From an uncultured Geobacter sp. (GTDB lineage: Bacteria; Desulfobacterota; Desulfuromonadia; Geobacterales; Geobacteraceae), in the NCBI GenBank assembly GCA_937886325.1, contig CALABV010000132.1, forward strand, positions 1-18,016: a stretch of 18,016 nucleotides of DNA. The letters run 5' to 3'. The translations under genes and the position numbers were made by a program. The notes beneath the pieces are model-generated. The model searched no databases and was not told the DNA's origin. It saw nothing but the letters and a program-made list of their open reading frames with translations. Each line of letters begins with the position of its first letter. Positions within the stretch are counted from its first letter, which is position 1. This document shows, one piece after another, positions 7,751-14,521 of the stretch.

Positions 7751-7856
7751 CCACCCTTCCGTGGTGGTCTTCAAGTACAGTGGGTGAGGGTCGCGGTAAA
7801 CAAGCGACAAATCAGAATAGAAAAAGAATTCACGGCCCGGTCGGGGCCCTTTTTTT
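7751..7856 (+). ncRNA. Structured leader or small RNA ending in an intrinsic terminator
   Basis: Three hairpins lie in a row upstream of the 174-aa gene. The first is CCACC (7751-7755) with GGTGG (7763-7767). The second is GTCGC (7790-7794) with GCGAC (7804-7808). The third is a terminator: GGCCC (7834-7838) with GGGCC (7844-7848), then seven T residues at 7850-7856. CACCC at 7752-7756 could instead pair with GGGTG at 7782-7786, excluding the first hairpin. Because no gene ends just before it on this strand, the terminator belongs either to an independent small RNA or to an attenuated leader of the gene starting at 7914. I recognise no known riboswitch class. The terminator itself is secure; the rest is inference. 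Confidence 0.5.
7834..7856 (+). terminator. Intrinsic terminator in the leader region
   Basis: A 5-bp all-G/C stem with a GGTCG loop is followed by C and then seven T residues. It sits 58 bases ahead of the next start codon, so it acts before that gene and not after one. Confidence 0.75.
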
Positions 7857-7913
7857 GTCGACCGTTATATATCAATTTTTATTACGAAAGGTTCGATCTT
7901 CGGGAGGAAACGA

Positions 7914-8438
7914 ATGGAAAAGATTGGGATACGAAATTTTTGTCTGCCGGAAAGGAAACTGAACAAGGCAAGCAGAAGTATTCTGCTGCCGTATGGAATA
8001 TTGACGGAATTGAAGTCTTTTGCTTCTCCGAAGGTTGTGAATATGACGCTCCGTGCCGTCGACAGGGCGACGCTCTATGATTGCAGGCATCCCTTATGGA
8101 ATTCCCTGGCAGACTGTTACGTGAGGATTCCCGCGCGTCGTGAAGCCTTGTCGCGTACTTTTCCCGGCATCACGCGGGTAATTCACAACTCGGAAATCCT
8201 GGTGGGCGATATTCTCGTAAGCGACTTCCATACCGGCCTGAATTACGGATTCCTTTTCGGTGGGATGGAGTCCGTTCAAATCAGGGTGCTGGAAGCCGAC
8301 GGTGAGATGGTCAAGGGGGAGGTCATGCGGTCGGGGATTGACAAGGGGAGCGAGATCGGTTTTTTCAGGAATGAGGTCTGGTTCTTCGTTTCCCACAAGT
8401 TCGCGGTCTATTCCGGTGCGAAGGGACGCAGGCTCTGA
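7914..8438 (+). CDS. Hypothetical protein, 174 residues
   Basis: I do not recognise this protein. It has no signal peptide or membrane segment and is probably cytoplasmic. Its composition looks genuine: codon use resembles neighbouring genes in the second half, and GGAGG at 7903-7907 lies 6 bases before the ATG. Residues from about 90 onward alternate hydrophobic residues in a strand-rich pattern (SEILVGDILVSDFHTG, ESVQIRVLEADGEMVKGEV), suggesting a small beta-barrel domain. The PilZ RxxxR motif is not present. The first 40 residues are less GC-rich. It stands between the structured leader and the hpnJ promoter, with no terminator seen after it. Confidence 0.7.
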   Translation: MEKIGIRNFCLPERKLNKASRSILLPYGILTELKSFASPKVVNMTLRAVDRATLYDCRHPLWNSLADCYVRIPARREALSRTFPGITRVIHNSEILVGDILVSDFHTGLNYGFLFGGMESVQIRVLEADGEMVKGEVMRSGIDKGSEIGFFRNEVWFFVSHKFAVYSGAKGRRL

Positions 8439-8555
8439 AATCTTTTTTAATGCCGCACTTGATGCCCTTTCGTTACAAACAATCTTTCGAATTCTCTTGA
8501 TACATGACTGTTTCGTGGTTCAGGGGGGCTCCCGCATCGGTTTCGGCCTTTCGCC

Positions 8556-8584
8556 TTGACAAAAAGAGAGCCTCTCTTTATTGT
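8556..8584 (+). promoter_or_regulatory. Sigma70 promoter of the hpnJ operon
   Basis: A perfect TTGACA (8556-8561) and TATTGT (8579-8584) are spaced by exactly 17 bases. Transcription would start near 8591, giving a leader of about 80 bases before hpnJ. It is one of the best promoter matches in the window. Confidence 0.75.
8563..8579. promoter_or_regulatory. Perfect 17-bp palindrome inside the hpnJ promoter spacer
   Basis: AAAGAGAG (8563-8570) and CTCTCTTT (8572-8579) are exact inverted repeats around a single C. They fill the gap between the -35 and -10 boxes. A dimeric regulator bound here would block RNA polymerase, so it looks like a repressor operator. No candidate regulator gene is in the window. 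Confidence 0.5.
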
Positions 8585-8600
8585 AACTGTTTGCTTTTTT

Positions 8601-8637
8601 GATGTCCGGGGCGGGAGTTTCCACGGCCCCGGACATT
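8601..8637 (+). promoter_or_regulatory. Strong hairpin in the hpnJ 5' leader
   Basis: ATGTCCGGGGC (8602-8612) pairs perfectly with GCCCCGGACAT (8626-8636) over 11 bp, with a 13-base loop (8613-8625) and a possible twelfth G-U pair. No T tract follows, so it is not a normal terminator. It begins about 10 bases after the predicted transcription start and ends about 20 bases before the AGGAG site of hpnJ (8659-8663). It may stabilise the transcript or bind a protein. Confidence 0.55.
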
Positions 8638-8669
8638 CGGATTGATGAGAATTGCAGACAGGAGTACCC

Positions 8670-10097
8670 ATGAAACCGTTATTTCTGAACCCCCCCACCT
8701 TCGAGGATTTCGACGGCGGCGCCGGCGCTCGCTACCAGGCGTCCCGCGAGGTCACATCCTTCTGGTACCCGACCTGGCTCTGTTTCCCGGCAGGGATGAT
8801 CGAGGGGAGCCGGGTGGTTGATGCGCCGGTGCAGAAGCTGTCGCTGGACGACTGCATCGCCATAGCCGCCGACTACGATATGGTGGTGATGTATACCTCG
8901 ACCCCGACCTTCGCAATCGACGTGGAGACCGCGCGCCGCATCAAGGAGCGAAAGCCGTCCATTGTCACGGTCCTCACCGGGCCGCACGTCAGCATCCTTC
9001 CCGAAGAATCGTTGCAGCGCGCCGGAGCGGCGGTGGACATCGTCTGTCGCGGTGAGTTCGATTACTCCATCAAGGAATTGACCGAGGGCAGGGAATGGGA
9101 GCGTGTTGACGGCATCAGCTTCCAGAAGGACGGCAGGGTTTTCTCCACCCCGGACCGGCCGCCCATCACCGACCTGGACGCGCTTCCCTTTGCCAGCCAG
9201 GTATACCGGCGCGACCTCCCCATAAACGAATACATCATCCCCCACTTCCTCCATCCGTACGTCTCCATTTATTCCAGCCGCGGCTGTCCGTCTCGCTGCA
9301 TCTATTGTCTGTGGCCCCAGACTTTCTCCGGCCGTACCATGCGCACCCGGAGCGCGGAGAACGTCTACCAGGAAGTAAAGTGGATCAAGGAGAATATCCC
9401 GGGGATACGCGAGATATCCTTTGACGACGACACCTTCACCGCCAACCGGGAGCACGCCCGCGCCGTGGCCGAGAAGATAAAGCCGCAGGGGGTCTCTTGG
9501 ACAATCAACGCCCGTGCCAACTGCGACTACGAGACCCTCAAGATCATGCGCGAGGCGGGCTTGCGCCACGTGGTTGTCGGGTACGAGTCGGGCAACGACC
9601 AGATCCTGAGAAACATAAAGAAAGGCGTCACCAGGGCACAGGCGGAAGAATTCACCAGGAACTGCAAGAATCTGGGGATTTCCATCCACGGCGCCTTTAT
9701 CATGGGCCTTCCCGGAGAAACCCGGGAAACCATCAAAGAAACCATCGAATATGCCAAGCGTCTGGACCTTAATTCGATACAGGTTTCTCTCGCATCCCCC
9801 TACCCGGGGACGGAGTTCTATGAGCAATGCAAGAAAGAGGGGTGGATCTCGTCCGATGACTTCCTCGACGAAACGGGTCACCAGAACTGTGTGATCAACT
9901 ATCCGCATCTTTCCAACCGGGAGATCTTCGAATCGGTGGAGACCTTCTACAACAAGTTCTACTTCCGCCCCAAGTACATCGCCCGCAGCGTGTGGAAGAT
10001 GATCACCAACAGCGAGGACCGGCGCAAACTCCTCAAGGAGGGCGCCCAGTACATGGCCTACATGAAGAAGCGGAAGGAATGCAAAAGCTGCTCCTGA
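8670..10097 (+). CDS. hpnJ: Hopanoid biosynthesis radical SAM protein HpnJ
   Basis: A 475-residue B12-binding radical SAM enzyme of the HpnJ type. The start MKPLFLNPPTFEDFDGG and the FWYPTWL segment (about residues 31-37) are typical of HpnJ. A B12-binding-like domain (about 1-140) comes before the iron-sulfur motif SSRGCPSRCIYC (Cys206, 210 and 213). From established work in Burkholderia, HpnJ acts after HpnI and HpnK to turn glucosaminyl bacteriohopanetetrol into the cyclitol ether by ring contraction. AGGAG at 8659-8663 supports the ATG at 8670 over an in-frame TTG at 8652. It is the first gene of an hpnJ-hpnK-EamA operon with its own promoter. HpnI is not seen in the window. Confidence 0.92.
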   Translation: MKPLFLNPPTFEDFDGGAGARYQASREVTSFWYPTWLCFPAGMIEGSRVVDAPVQKLSLDDCIAIAADYDMVVMYTSTPTFAIDVETARRIKERKPSIVTVLTGPHVSILPEESLQRAGAAVDIVCRGEFDYSIKELTEGREWERVDGISFQKDGRVFSTPDRPPITDLDALPFASQVYRRDLPINEYIIPHFLHPYVSIYSSRGCPSRCIYCLWPQTFSGRTMRTRSAENVYQEVKWIKENIPGIREISFDDDTFTANREHARAVAEKIKPQGVSWTINARANCDYETLKIMREAGLRHVVVGYESGNDQILRNIKKGVTRAQAEEFTRNCKNLGISIHGAFIMGLPGETRETIKETIEYAKRLDLNSIQVSLASPYPGTEFYEQCKKEGWISSDDFLDETGHQNCVINYPHLSNREIFESVETFYNKFYFRPKYIARSVWKMITNSEDRRKLLKEGAQYMAYMKKRKECKSCS

Positions 10098-10125
10098 CCT
10101 GAATCCGCGCCCCCCCTGTCCGACG

Positions 10126-10992
10126 ATGAAAAAGCTCATTATCAACGCCGATGATTTCGGCCTCTCGACCGGGGCCAACCGGGCCGTTATCACTGCCTTC
10201 CGCGAGGGAATCCTCACCAGTACGTCACTGATGGTCGGGGGAAAGTCCTTCGGAGAGGCGGTCACCCTCGCCCGGGAGAACCCGGGGCTCCAGGTCGGCC
10301 TCCATCTGACCCTGGTGCAGGGAAGGGCGGTGTTGCCGCCCCGGGAGATTCCCGGTCTTGTAGACGTGGAGGGGAATTTCCCCATGGACCCGGTGAGGTC
10401 CGGGATGCGCTTCTTTTTCAGCGGCGTGCTGAAGAGGGAGTTGCAGCGTGAGATCGAGGCACAGATCCTCCGCTTCCGGGAAACCGGACTACCCTTGTCG
10501 CACATCGACGGCCACCTGAACATCCACATGCACCCCACCGTGTTCGATATCCTGGCCGAGCTGATGCCGAGGCACGGCATCACCAGCTTTCGCCTGACAA
10601 GAGAGAACCTGCTGCGGGACCCGGCCGACCATGGAGAAAGAAGGGTGGGGAGGGCGCTCGATGCATTTATCTTCGGCTGCCTGGCGAAACGGTGCCGGCC
10701 GGTGCTGAAAAGGCTTGGCATCTCCCACAGCGACGAGGTCAAGGGGCTCCTCAATTCCGGCAGGATGACCGAGAAATATCTCCTGAAGGTGCTGGAGAGG
10801 CTTGAGGACGGGGTGACCGAGATCTACTTTCATCCCGGATGCAAACCGGACCCGGAGCTGTCCTCGTGGATGCCCGACTACCTCCACGAAGAAGAGCTGG
10901 GCGCGCTCACCAGCCGCAAGGTGCGGGTAGTGATGGAGAACCGGGGAATCCGGCTTGTAAATTATCGCGGAGAGGAAAAGAGATATGCTTAA
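10126..10992 (+). CDS. hpnK: Hopanoid biosynthesis deacetylase HpnK (ChbG/YdjC family)
   Basis: A 288-residue metal-dependent deacetylase of the ChbG/YdjC fold. The metal-site motifs are clear: NADDFG at residues 7-12, GLHLTL with His60, and SHIDGHLNIHMHP with His126, Asp128, His130 and His134. In the hopanoid pathway it removes the acetyl group from N-acetylglucosaminyl bacteriohopanetetrol, giving the substrate of HpnJ. The start is fixed by the conserved MKKLIINADDFG even though no good Shine-Dalgarno site is visible in the 28 bases after hpnJ, which suggests coupling to hpnJ translation. It overlaps the next gene by 8 bases. Confidence 0.92.
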   Translation: MKKLIINADDFGLSTGANRAVITAFREGILTSTSLMVGGKSFGEAVTLARENPGLQVGLHLTLVQGRAVLPPREIPGLVDVEGNFPMDPVRSGMRFFFSGVLKRELQREIEAQILRFRETGLPLSHIDGHLNIHMHPTVFDILAELMPRHGITSFRLTRENLLRDPADHGERRVGRALDAFIFGCLAKRCRPVLKRLGISHSDEVKGLLNSGRMTEKYLLKVLERLEDGVTEIYFHPGCKPDPELSSWMPDYLHEEELGALTSRKVRVVMENRGIRLVNYRGEEKRYA

Positions 10993-11365
10993 GACCGTTA
11001 TCGTGATGCTGCTCGCCGTCACCGCCGGCACGGTGGGGGACATCCTGCTGACCAAGGGGATGAAGGAGTTGGGCGACATCTCGGCCATGAACCTGCGCGG
11101 AATGATGTCCGCCGCCTACCAGGCGCTCACCAGTCCCAAGCTGGTATTCGGCACCGCCATGCTTGCCGTATTCTTCTTCCTGTGGCTGGCGGTCCTCTCC
11201 TGGGAAGACCTGTCCGTGGCCCTTCCCATGCAGGCCCTCAACTACGTGCTGGTGGCCTTTCTTTCCCAGTACTTCCTCGGCGAGGTGGTAACCCCCCTGC
11301 GCTGGGCCGGGACCATGCTGGTCTGTGTCGGAGTGATTCTTATCACCAAGAGCAGCACCGGGTAA
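10985..11365 (+). CDS. Small EamA/SMR-like 4-TM membrane protein, possible hopanoid flippase
   Basis: A 126-residue inner-membrane protein with four hydrophobic helices at about residues 3-21, 50-72, 78-97 and 103-121. The size, the early GDILLTKGMK and the LNYVLVAFLSQYFLGE segment match half-size drug/metabolite transporters such as EmrE and the ArnE/ArnF subunits that flip an amino-sugar lipid. It overlaps hpnK by 8 bases and has AGAGG 9 bases upstream, so it is surely in the same operon. I infer a role in moving the HpnJ/K-modified hopanoid or an intermediate across the inner membrane. A general transporter is the alternative. Confidence 0.8.
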   Translation: MLKTVIVMLLAVTAGTVGDILLTKGMKELGDISAMNLRGMMSAAYQALTSPKLVFGTAMLAVFFFLWLAVLSWEDLSVALPMQALNYVLVAFLSQYFLGEVVTPLRWAGTMLVCVGVILITKSSTG

Positions 11366-11415
11366 CAGTTCCTGCTGTTTTGGTTTCCTTCCACTGCTCC
11401 TCTCTTCTTCCTGAG

Positions 11416-11442
11416 TTGAATTCTCTTCTTTTGTGGTACACT
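11416..11442 (+). promoter_or_regulatory. Weak candidate promoter ahead of cinA
   Basis: TTGAAT (11416-11421) and TACACT (11437-11442) are spaced by 15 bases, slightly short. It lies before the C/G-rich repeat, so its transcript would run through that element. Confidence 0.25.
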
Positions 11443-11462
11443 GTTCCCGCAATCACGCTATC

Positions 11463-11572
11463 GAAATCCCCCCTGACCCCCCTTTCACAAAGGGGGGGTG
11501 TAGTCTCCTTTATCTAAAGTCGGGATACCAGAAAGCTTCCCCTTTTTTCAAAGGGGGAGCGAGGGGGATTTC
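11463..11572. repeat. 110-bp C/G-rich inverted-repeat element (MITE-like)
   Basis: The element starts GAAATCCCCCCTGAC and ends GCGAGGGGGATTTC, so its ends are imperfect inverted repeats. Each half also folds alone: CCCCCCTTT-CACA-AAGGGGGGG near 11477-11498 and CCCC-T/A-GGGGG near 11539-11557. Similar AAATCCCCC/GGGGGATTT palindromes are, from memory, scattered in many Geobacter-type genomes. It ends only 4 bases before the AAGGAGG ribosome site of cinA, so it lies wholly within the cinA leader. Confidence 0.7.
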
Positions 11573-11587
11573 CAACAAGGAGGTTCC

Positions 11588-12409
11588 ATGTCGAAACCGG
11601 TTACCGTAGAGATTCTGGTTGTAGGGAATGAAATTCTCATAGGCGATATCCAGGACACCAACACCAACTGGATCTGCAAACTGATCAACGGCCGGGGCGG
11701 ATACGTAGCCCGGGCCACCATGCTGCGCGACATACCCGAGGAGATCTCCGCCGCGACGCGGGCTGCCATCGAACGCGGGGTGGATGTCCTGATAACCTCG
11801 GGGGGGCTCGGTCCCACAGCCGACGACCTGACCGTCGCCGCCGTGGCTGAAGGCGCGGGTCTGGAACTGCGCCTCGATGAAAAAGCCCGGCAAATGGTAA
11901 AGGACAGCTATGACGATTTCTTTGCCAGGGGGATCATGGCCCAGGGCGGGCTCAACCCGGCGCGGGAGAAGATGGCCTGGCTGCCGGTTGGGGCTTCGCC
12001 GCTCCACAACCCGGTGGGAACCGCGCCCGGTGTCCTGTTCCATGTGGGGAAGACCTCCATCATCTGTCTCCCCGGCGTCCCCTCCGAGCTAAAGGGGATC
12101 ATCACCACCTCACTCGAACCGTTCCTGCGGGAAACGCTCGGGGACGGGGGATCGCTGACCAAGGCCATCACGGTCCGGTGCAATGACGAGTCCATCATGG
12201 AACCTGTCCTGAGCCGGGTTGTGCCGCAGCATCCCCGCGTCTACATCAAGTCCCTCGCCAGGACCCTGGGCGAAACCCCGGAACTGGACATCACCCTGAC
12301 CGTGACCGGCGGCGAGGAGGACGAGCGGGCTCATCTTGTGGACGCTGCCTACCGCCAGCTGCGGGAGGGTCTGACCGAGATAGGGATTGCCAACTGGGAC
12401 AAGGTGTGA
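11588..12409 (+). CDS. cinA: Short CinA-like protein (MoCF-type domain, COG1058)
   Basis: A 273-residue protein made of the CinA N-terminal MoCF-like domain. Motifs visible are VVGNEILIGDIQDTNTNW (about residues 11-28), TSGGLGPTADDLT (70-82), HNPVGTAPG and CLPGVPSELK. This domain hydrolyses ADP-ribose or related pyrophosphates and takes part in the pyridine nucleotide cycle; full CinA (~410 residues) adds a C-terminal NMN deamidase domain that is absent here. The stop is clean, and the sequence after it is not CinA-like, so this is a short form and not a fresh truncation. AAGGAGG 4 bases before the ATG supports the start. It converges on the NRDE gene. Confidence 0.88.
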   Translation: MSKPVTVEILVVGNEILIGDIQDTNTNWICKLINGRGGYVARATMLRDIPEEISAATRAAIERGVDVLITSGGLGPTADDLTVAAVAEGAGLELRLDEKARQMVKDSYDDFFARGIMAQGGLNPAREKMAWLPVGASPLHNPVGTAPGVLFHVGKTSIICLPGVPSELKGIITTSLEPFLRETLGDGGSLTKAITVRCNDESIMEPVLSRVVPQHPRVYIKSLARTLGETPELDITLTVTGGEEDERAHLVDAAYRQLREGLTEIGIANWDKV

Positions 12410-12456
12410 CGGTTTTTCTGATGAAGGCTCTTGCAAAACAAGGAAAAGGTCAATAA

Positions 12457-12494
12457 TAGTCCCCTCCCCCTTGCGTCTGAGAGGGGGAAGACTA
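12457..12494. repeat. C/G-run hairpin between convergent genes
   Basis: TAGTC at 12457-12461 pairs with GACTA at 12490-12494, and TCCCCC at 12465-12470 pairs with GGGGGA at 12483-12488, with an unpaired CCC on one side. It lies between cinA and the NRDE gene and contains the NRDE stop codon. There is no T tract, so a role as a two-way terminator is only possible. Confidence 0.4.
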
Positions 12495-13274
12495 ATGCGG
12501 AAGGCTCTCCTTGATGTGAAAGCGATGGGAAACCGTGTCGCCGTGGTCGGGAGCTCCGTGCCAGGTCCGTTCCGTGAAACTGACCGTTCCGTCCCGGCCC
12601 ACGATGAGCACGGTGGATGACCGGGTGCCGTAGCCGGCGCCGGAGATGAAGAGGGGAGCGAGGATACGTTCCTTTTCCAGCCCGACGCCGGTATCGGGAA
12701 GGAGATGGTCTTCCGGCAGGGAGCGATCGGTGAGAAGGTCGAACAACTCTTCGACGGCAGGTTCCCTGTCATCGGAAAGGAGTTGCTTCAGGCGGTTTTT
12801 CCCCCGTACCACCTTGGGCCATGGGGTGTCGAGCAGGTGATTGCTCAGGCCGTGGATGCCCGGCTGAACCAGGGGCAGCGTCTCACCCTGGTTGGAAAAG
12901 TAGAACAGGTGGCCGGAATCGCCGAACAGGATGGTAAAACCGCTGTAGAGTCCTGCCTTCTCCCTGAGGGTGGCAAGGAAACCCTCGGCCGGGGCTTTGC
13001 CCAAGAGGTATTCCGTGACGAGATTTCCCCGGGACGGCGCGTCACTCTTGCGGGAGTCGGGATCCCGGTAGTTCACCACGGCGGCGATTCTGCCCTCCCC
13101 GGAAACGCCGAACCACGTGCCGCCGCACAAGAGATCACGTCCGGCAAGGATAGGGGGAACGGTTTCCCAGAAGGATGCCGGGGCGGTGGGGCGCTCAAGG
13201 AATTCGTCCCGGTTTGCGGCAACGATCAGCGGGTAGCGGGGATGATGGTGAAAGGCAAAGAGGATCAGGCACAT
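12492..13274 (-). CDS. NRDE family protein (TANGO2-like)
   Basis: A 260-residue protein of the NRDE/TANGO2 family, named for the motif seen here as AANRDEFLERP (about residues 19-29). It starts MCLILFAF, with Cys2 in the conserved position typical of this family, and has GGTWFGV and a late TRSSTVLIV segment. Homologues are linked to haem or lipid handling, but the biochemical role in bacteria is unclear. It follows the glutaredoxin gene by 25 bases on the same strand, so the two probably form an operon. AGGAG lies 11 bases before the ATG, a rather long spacing. Confidence 0.88.
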   Translation of the reverse strand: MCLILFAFHHHPRYPLIVAANRDEFLERPTAPASFWETVPPILAGRDLLCGGTWFGVSGEGRIAAVVNYRDPDSRKSDAPSRGNLVTEYLLGKAPAEGFLATLREKAGLYSGFTILFGDSGHLFYFSNQGETLPLVQPGIHGLSNHLLDTPWPKVVRGKNRLKQLLSDDREPAVEELFDLLTDRSLPEDHLLPDTGVGLEKERILAPLFISGAGYGTRSSTVLIVGRDGTVSFTERTWHGAPDHGDTVSHRFHIKESLPH

Positions 13275-13300
13275 GGTCCGGGTGTCTCCTGCATGGCGGG

Positions 13301-13675
13301 TTACGGTGTGCGCGAATGCAGTGCCTTCTCGAACGACTCCGGCGTAAAGCCCTTGACAACGGCATCGTCATCGCCGATGACGATCAGCGGTACCCGCTTG
13401 GTTCCGTATTTCGTGATAAGCGTGTCCAGAGCTTCTTCGTCGGTTTCCACATCCAGTTCCATAAAGGGGATGTTCCTGGCGGTGAGATACTCCCTGGCCT
13501 CGCGGCAGTGGGGACACCAGGAGGTGGAATAGAGGACGATCTTCGGGTAGGAAATCGCCCGGTTTGCGGGTGGTGTCGGAGGCGCCTGCCGATCATCCCG
13601 GACATCCGTTGCGCCGCAGTACGAGGCGGCTAGGAGCAGTCCGAAGAAGAGCAGACATGGAATCAGGTTGCGCAT
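13301..13675 (-). CDS. Exported glutaredoxin-family protein
   Basis: A 124-residue thioredoxin-fold protein. An N-terminal signal sequence (about residues 1-22) is followed by a proline-rich spacer and a glutaredoxin domain from about residue 44. The active site is SWCPHC (Cys54, Cys57), and the cis-proline is in KRVPLIVIG (Pro96). It should act as a thiol-disulfide oxidoreductase in the periplasm. Cys20 is preceded by Tyr, so this is not a proper lipobox and the protein is probably not a lipoprotein. Only a weak GGCGGTG-like ribosome site is seen. It is upstream of the NRDE gene. Confidence 0.85.
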   Translation of the reverse strand: MRNLIPCLLFFGLLLAASYCGATDVRDDRQAPPTPPANRAISYPKIVLYSTSWCPHCREAREYLTARNIPFMELDVETDEEALDTLITKYGTKRVPLIVIGDDDAVVKGFTPESFEKALHSRTP

Positions 13676-13755
13676 GGAACACCGCCTGTGACGTAAAGAT
13701 ATCTCCCCGTGCCGAGGATGGATTTCGCGACATCCAGTATACCCGATACGGGGGA

Positions 13756-13842
13756 GACCTGCCAGGTTTTGAAATCCCGGCAGGTCCGGTGTTTTCGAGC
13801 CGGAAATTGTTGAAGTATTTCGTGAGATTACGGCGAAGCCGT
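13756..13842. other. Two hairpins upstream of the DUF503 gene
   Basis: GACCTGCC (13756-13763) pairs with GGCAGGTC (13779-13786) over 8 bp with a 15-base loop, and ACGGC-GAA-GCCGT (13830-13842) forms a second small stem just before the ribosome site. Neither has a T tract. They could be leader structure for the DUF503 gene; I see no clear promoter in this gap. Confidence 0.4.
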
Positions 13843-13863
13843 TTCAGGGAGGGGTAGTTTCTT

Positions 13864-14145
13864 ATGCATGTCTGCAGCGCGGTATTTCACCTTCACTTGC
13901 AGAGCCGTTCCCTCAAGGTGAAGCGGGGCATTGTCAAGAGCATCCTGGCCAGGGCGCGGAACACCTTCAACGTGGCGGCCGCCGAAGTGGATATGCAGGA
14001 TATCCACGGCGCGGCCGTTCTTGCCTTTGTCACGGTGAGCGGGAGCCGCACCGGCGCCCGCTCACTCCTGGAGCAGCTGGAGGAATGGATGGTGGAGGAG
14101 CGGCCGGACGTGGACATCGTCAGCGTGGAGATGGAGGAACGCTAA
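13864..14145 (+). CDS. DUF503 domain protein
   Basis: A 93-residue small protein of the DUF503 family. The conserved pattern is visible: SRSLKVKRGIVKSI (about residues 15-28), FNVAAAEVD (38-46), and a C-terminal helix with a final VDIVSVEMEE strand. The family has a ferredoxin-like fold and no settled function. It often sits beside rbfA and infB in ribosome-maturation operons, but here it stands alone. AGGGAGGGG at 13846-13854 lies 9 bases before the ATG. Confidence 0.9.
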   Translation: MHVCSAVFHLHLQSRSLKVKRGIVKSILARARNTFNVAAAEVDMQDIHGAAVLAFVTVSGSRTGARSLLEQLEEWMVEERPDVDIVSVEMEER

Positions 14146-14521
14146 GATAGTAGCCGTCCGTCGGTAATTCCGTGCCTGTTTTCCGGGCATAATGCCTTTG
14201 TAAGGGGCGTCCGGTTCACTCCGAGAACACGTAACTGAAGAGCCCGACCAGCTCCTGGTCTGCCGTGAGGGGTTGACGGTCAGGTCGGTCGGCTCCTCAC
14301 CTCGCCGCACGGTGCGGGTGCAGGGGCACAATCCGGTGATACCGGTATCCACCCCCTGGGAGCGGTCTCGTCCATTACCCTCTTCTGGGTCACCATGGTC
14401 CCTCGCCCATTCTCCGGGACACCCCTTTTTTTCCCCATTCTAGTTTGACAGCCACTCTTCTTTCATCTATGTTTCTCCAGTAAAAATCCGCATAAAAATA
14501 CGTTTCATCCAGGAGCCCCCC
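14146..14521. other. 376-bp non-coding stretch, possible decayed gene on the minus strand
   Basis: No intact gene is seen. On the minus strand, between about 14398 and 14218, three frames each carry a short protein-like piece: a piece starting MVTQKRVMDETAP, one reading VDTGITGLCPCTRTV, and one ending LTADQELVGLFSYVFSE before a stop. This could be a frameshifted remnant but could also be chance in GC-rich DNA. A weak stem, GTCCC (14398-14402) with GGGAC (14416-14420), stands ahead of a T run at 14426-14432 and could be a poor terminator for the DUF503 gene. Confidence 0.3.
14445..14473 (+). promoter_or_regulatory. Sigma70 promoter of the lipoprotein gene
   Basis: A perfect TTGACA (14445-14450) is followed after 17 bases by TATGTT (14468-14473). 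Transcription would start about 40 bases before the ATG at 14522. Confidence 0.6.

Noticed and set aside
8679..10754. 691-aa minus-strand ORF
   Set aside because: It is antisense to hpnJ and hpnK, both firmly identified, and results from GC-rich codon bias.
13301..13675. Lipoprotein call for the glutaredoxin
   Set aside because: Cys20 is preceded by Tyr, which does not fit the lipobox, so a cleaved signal peptide is more likely.
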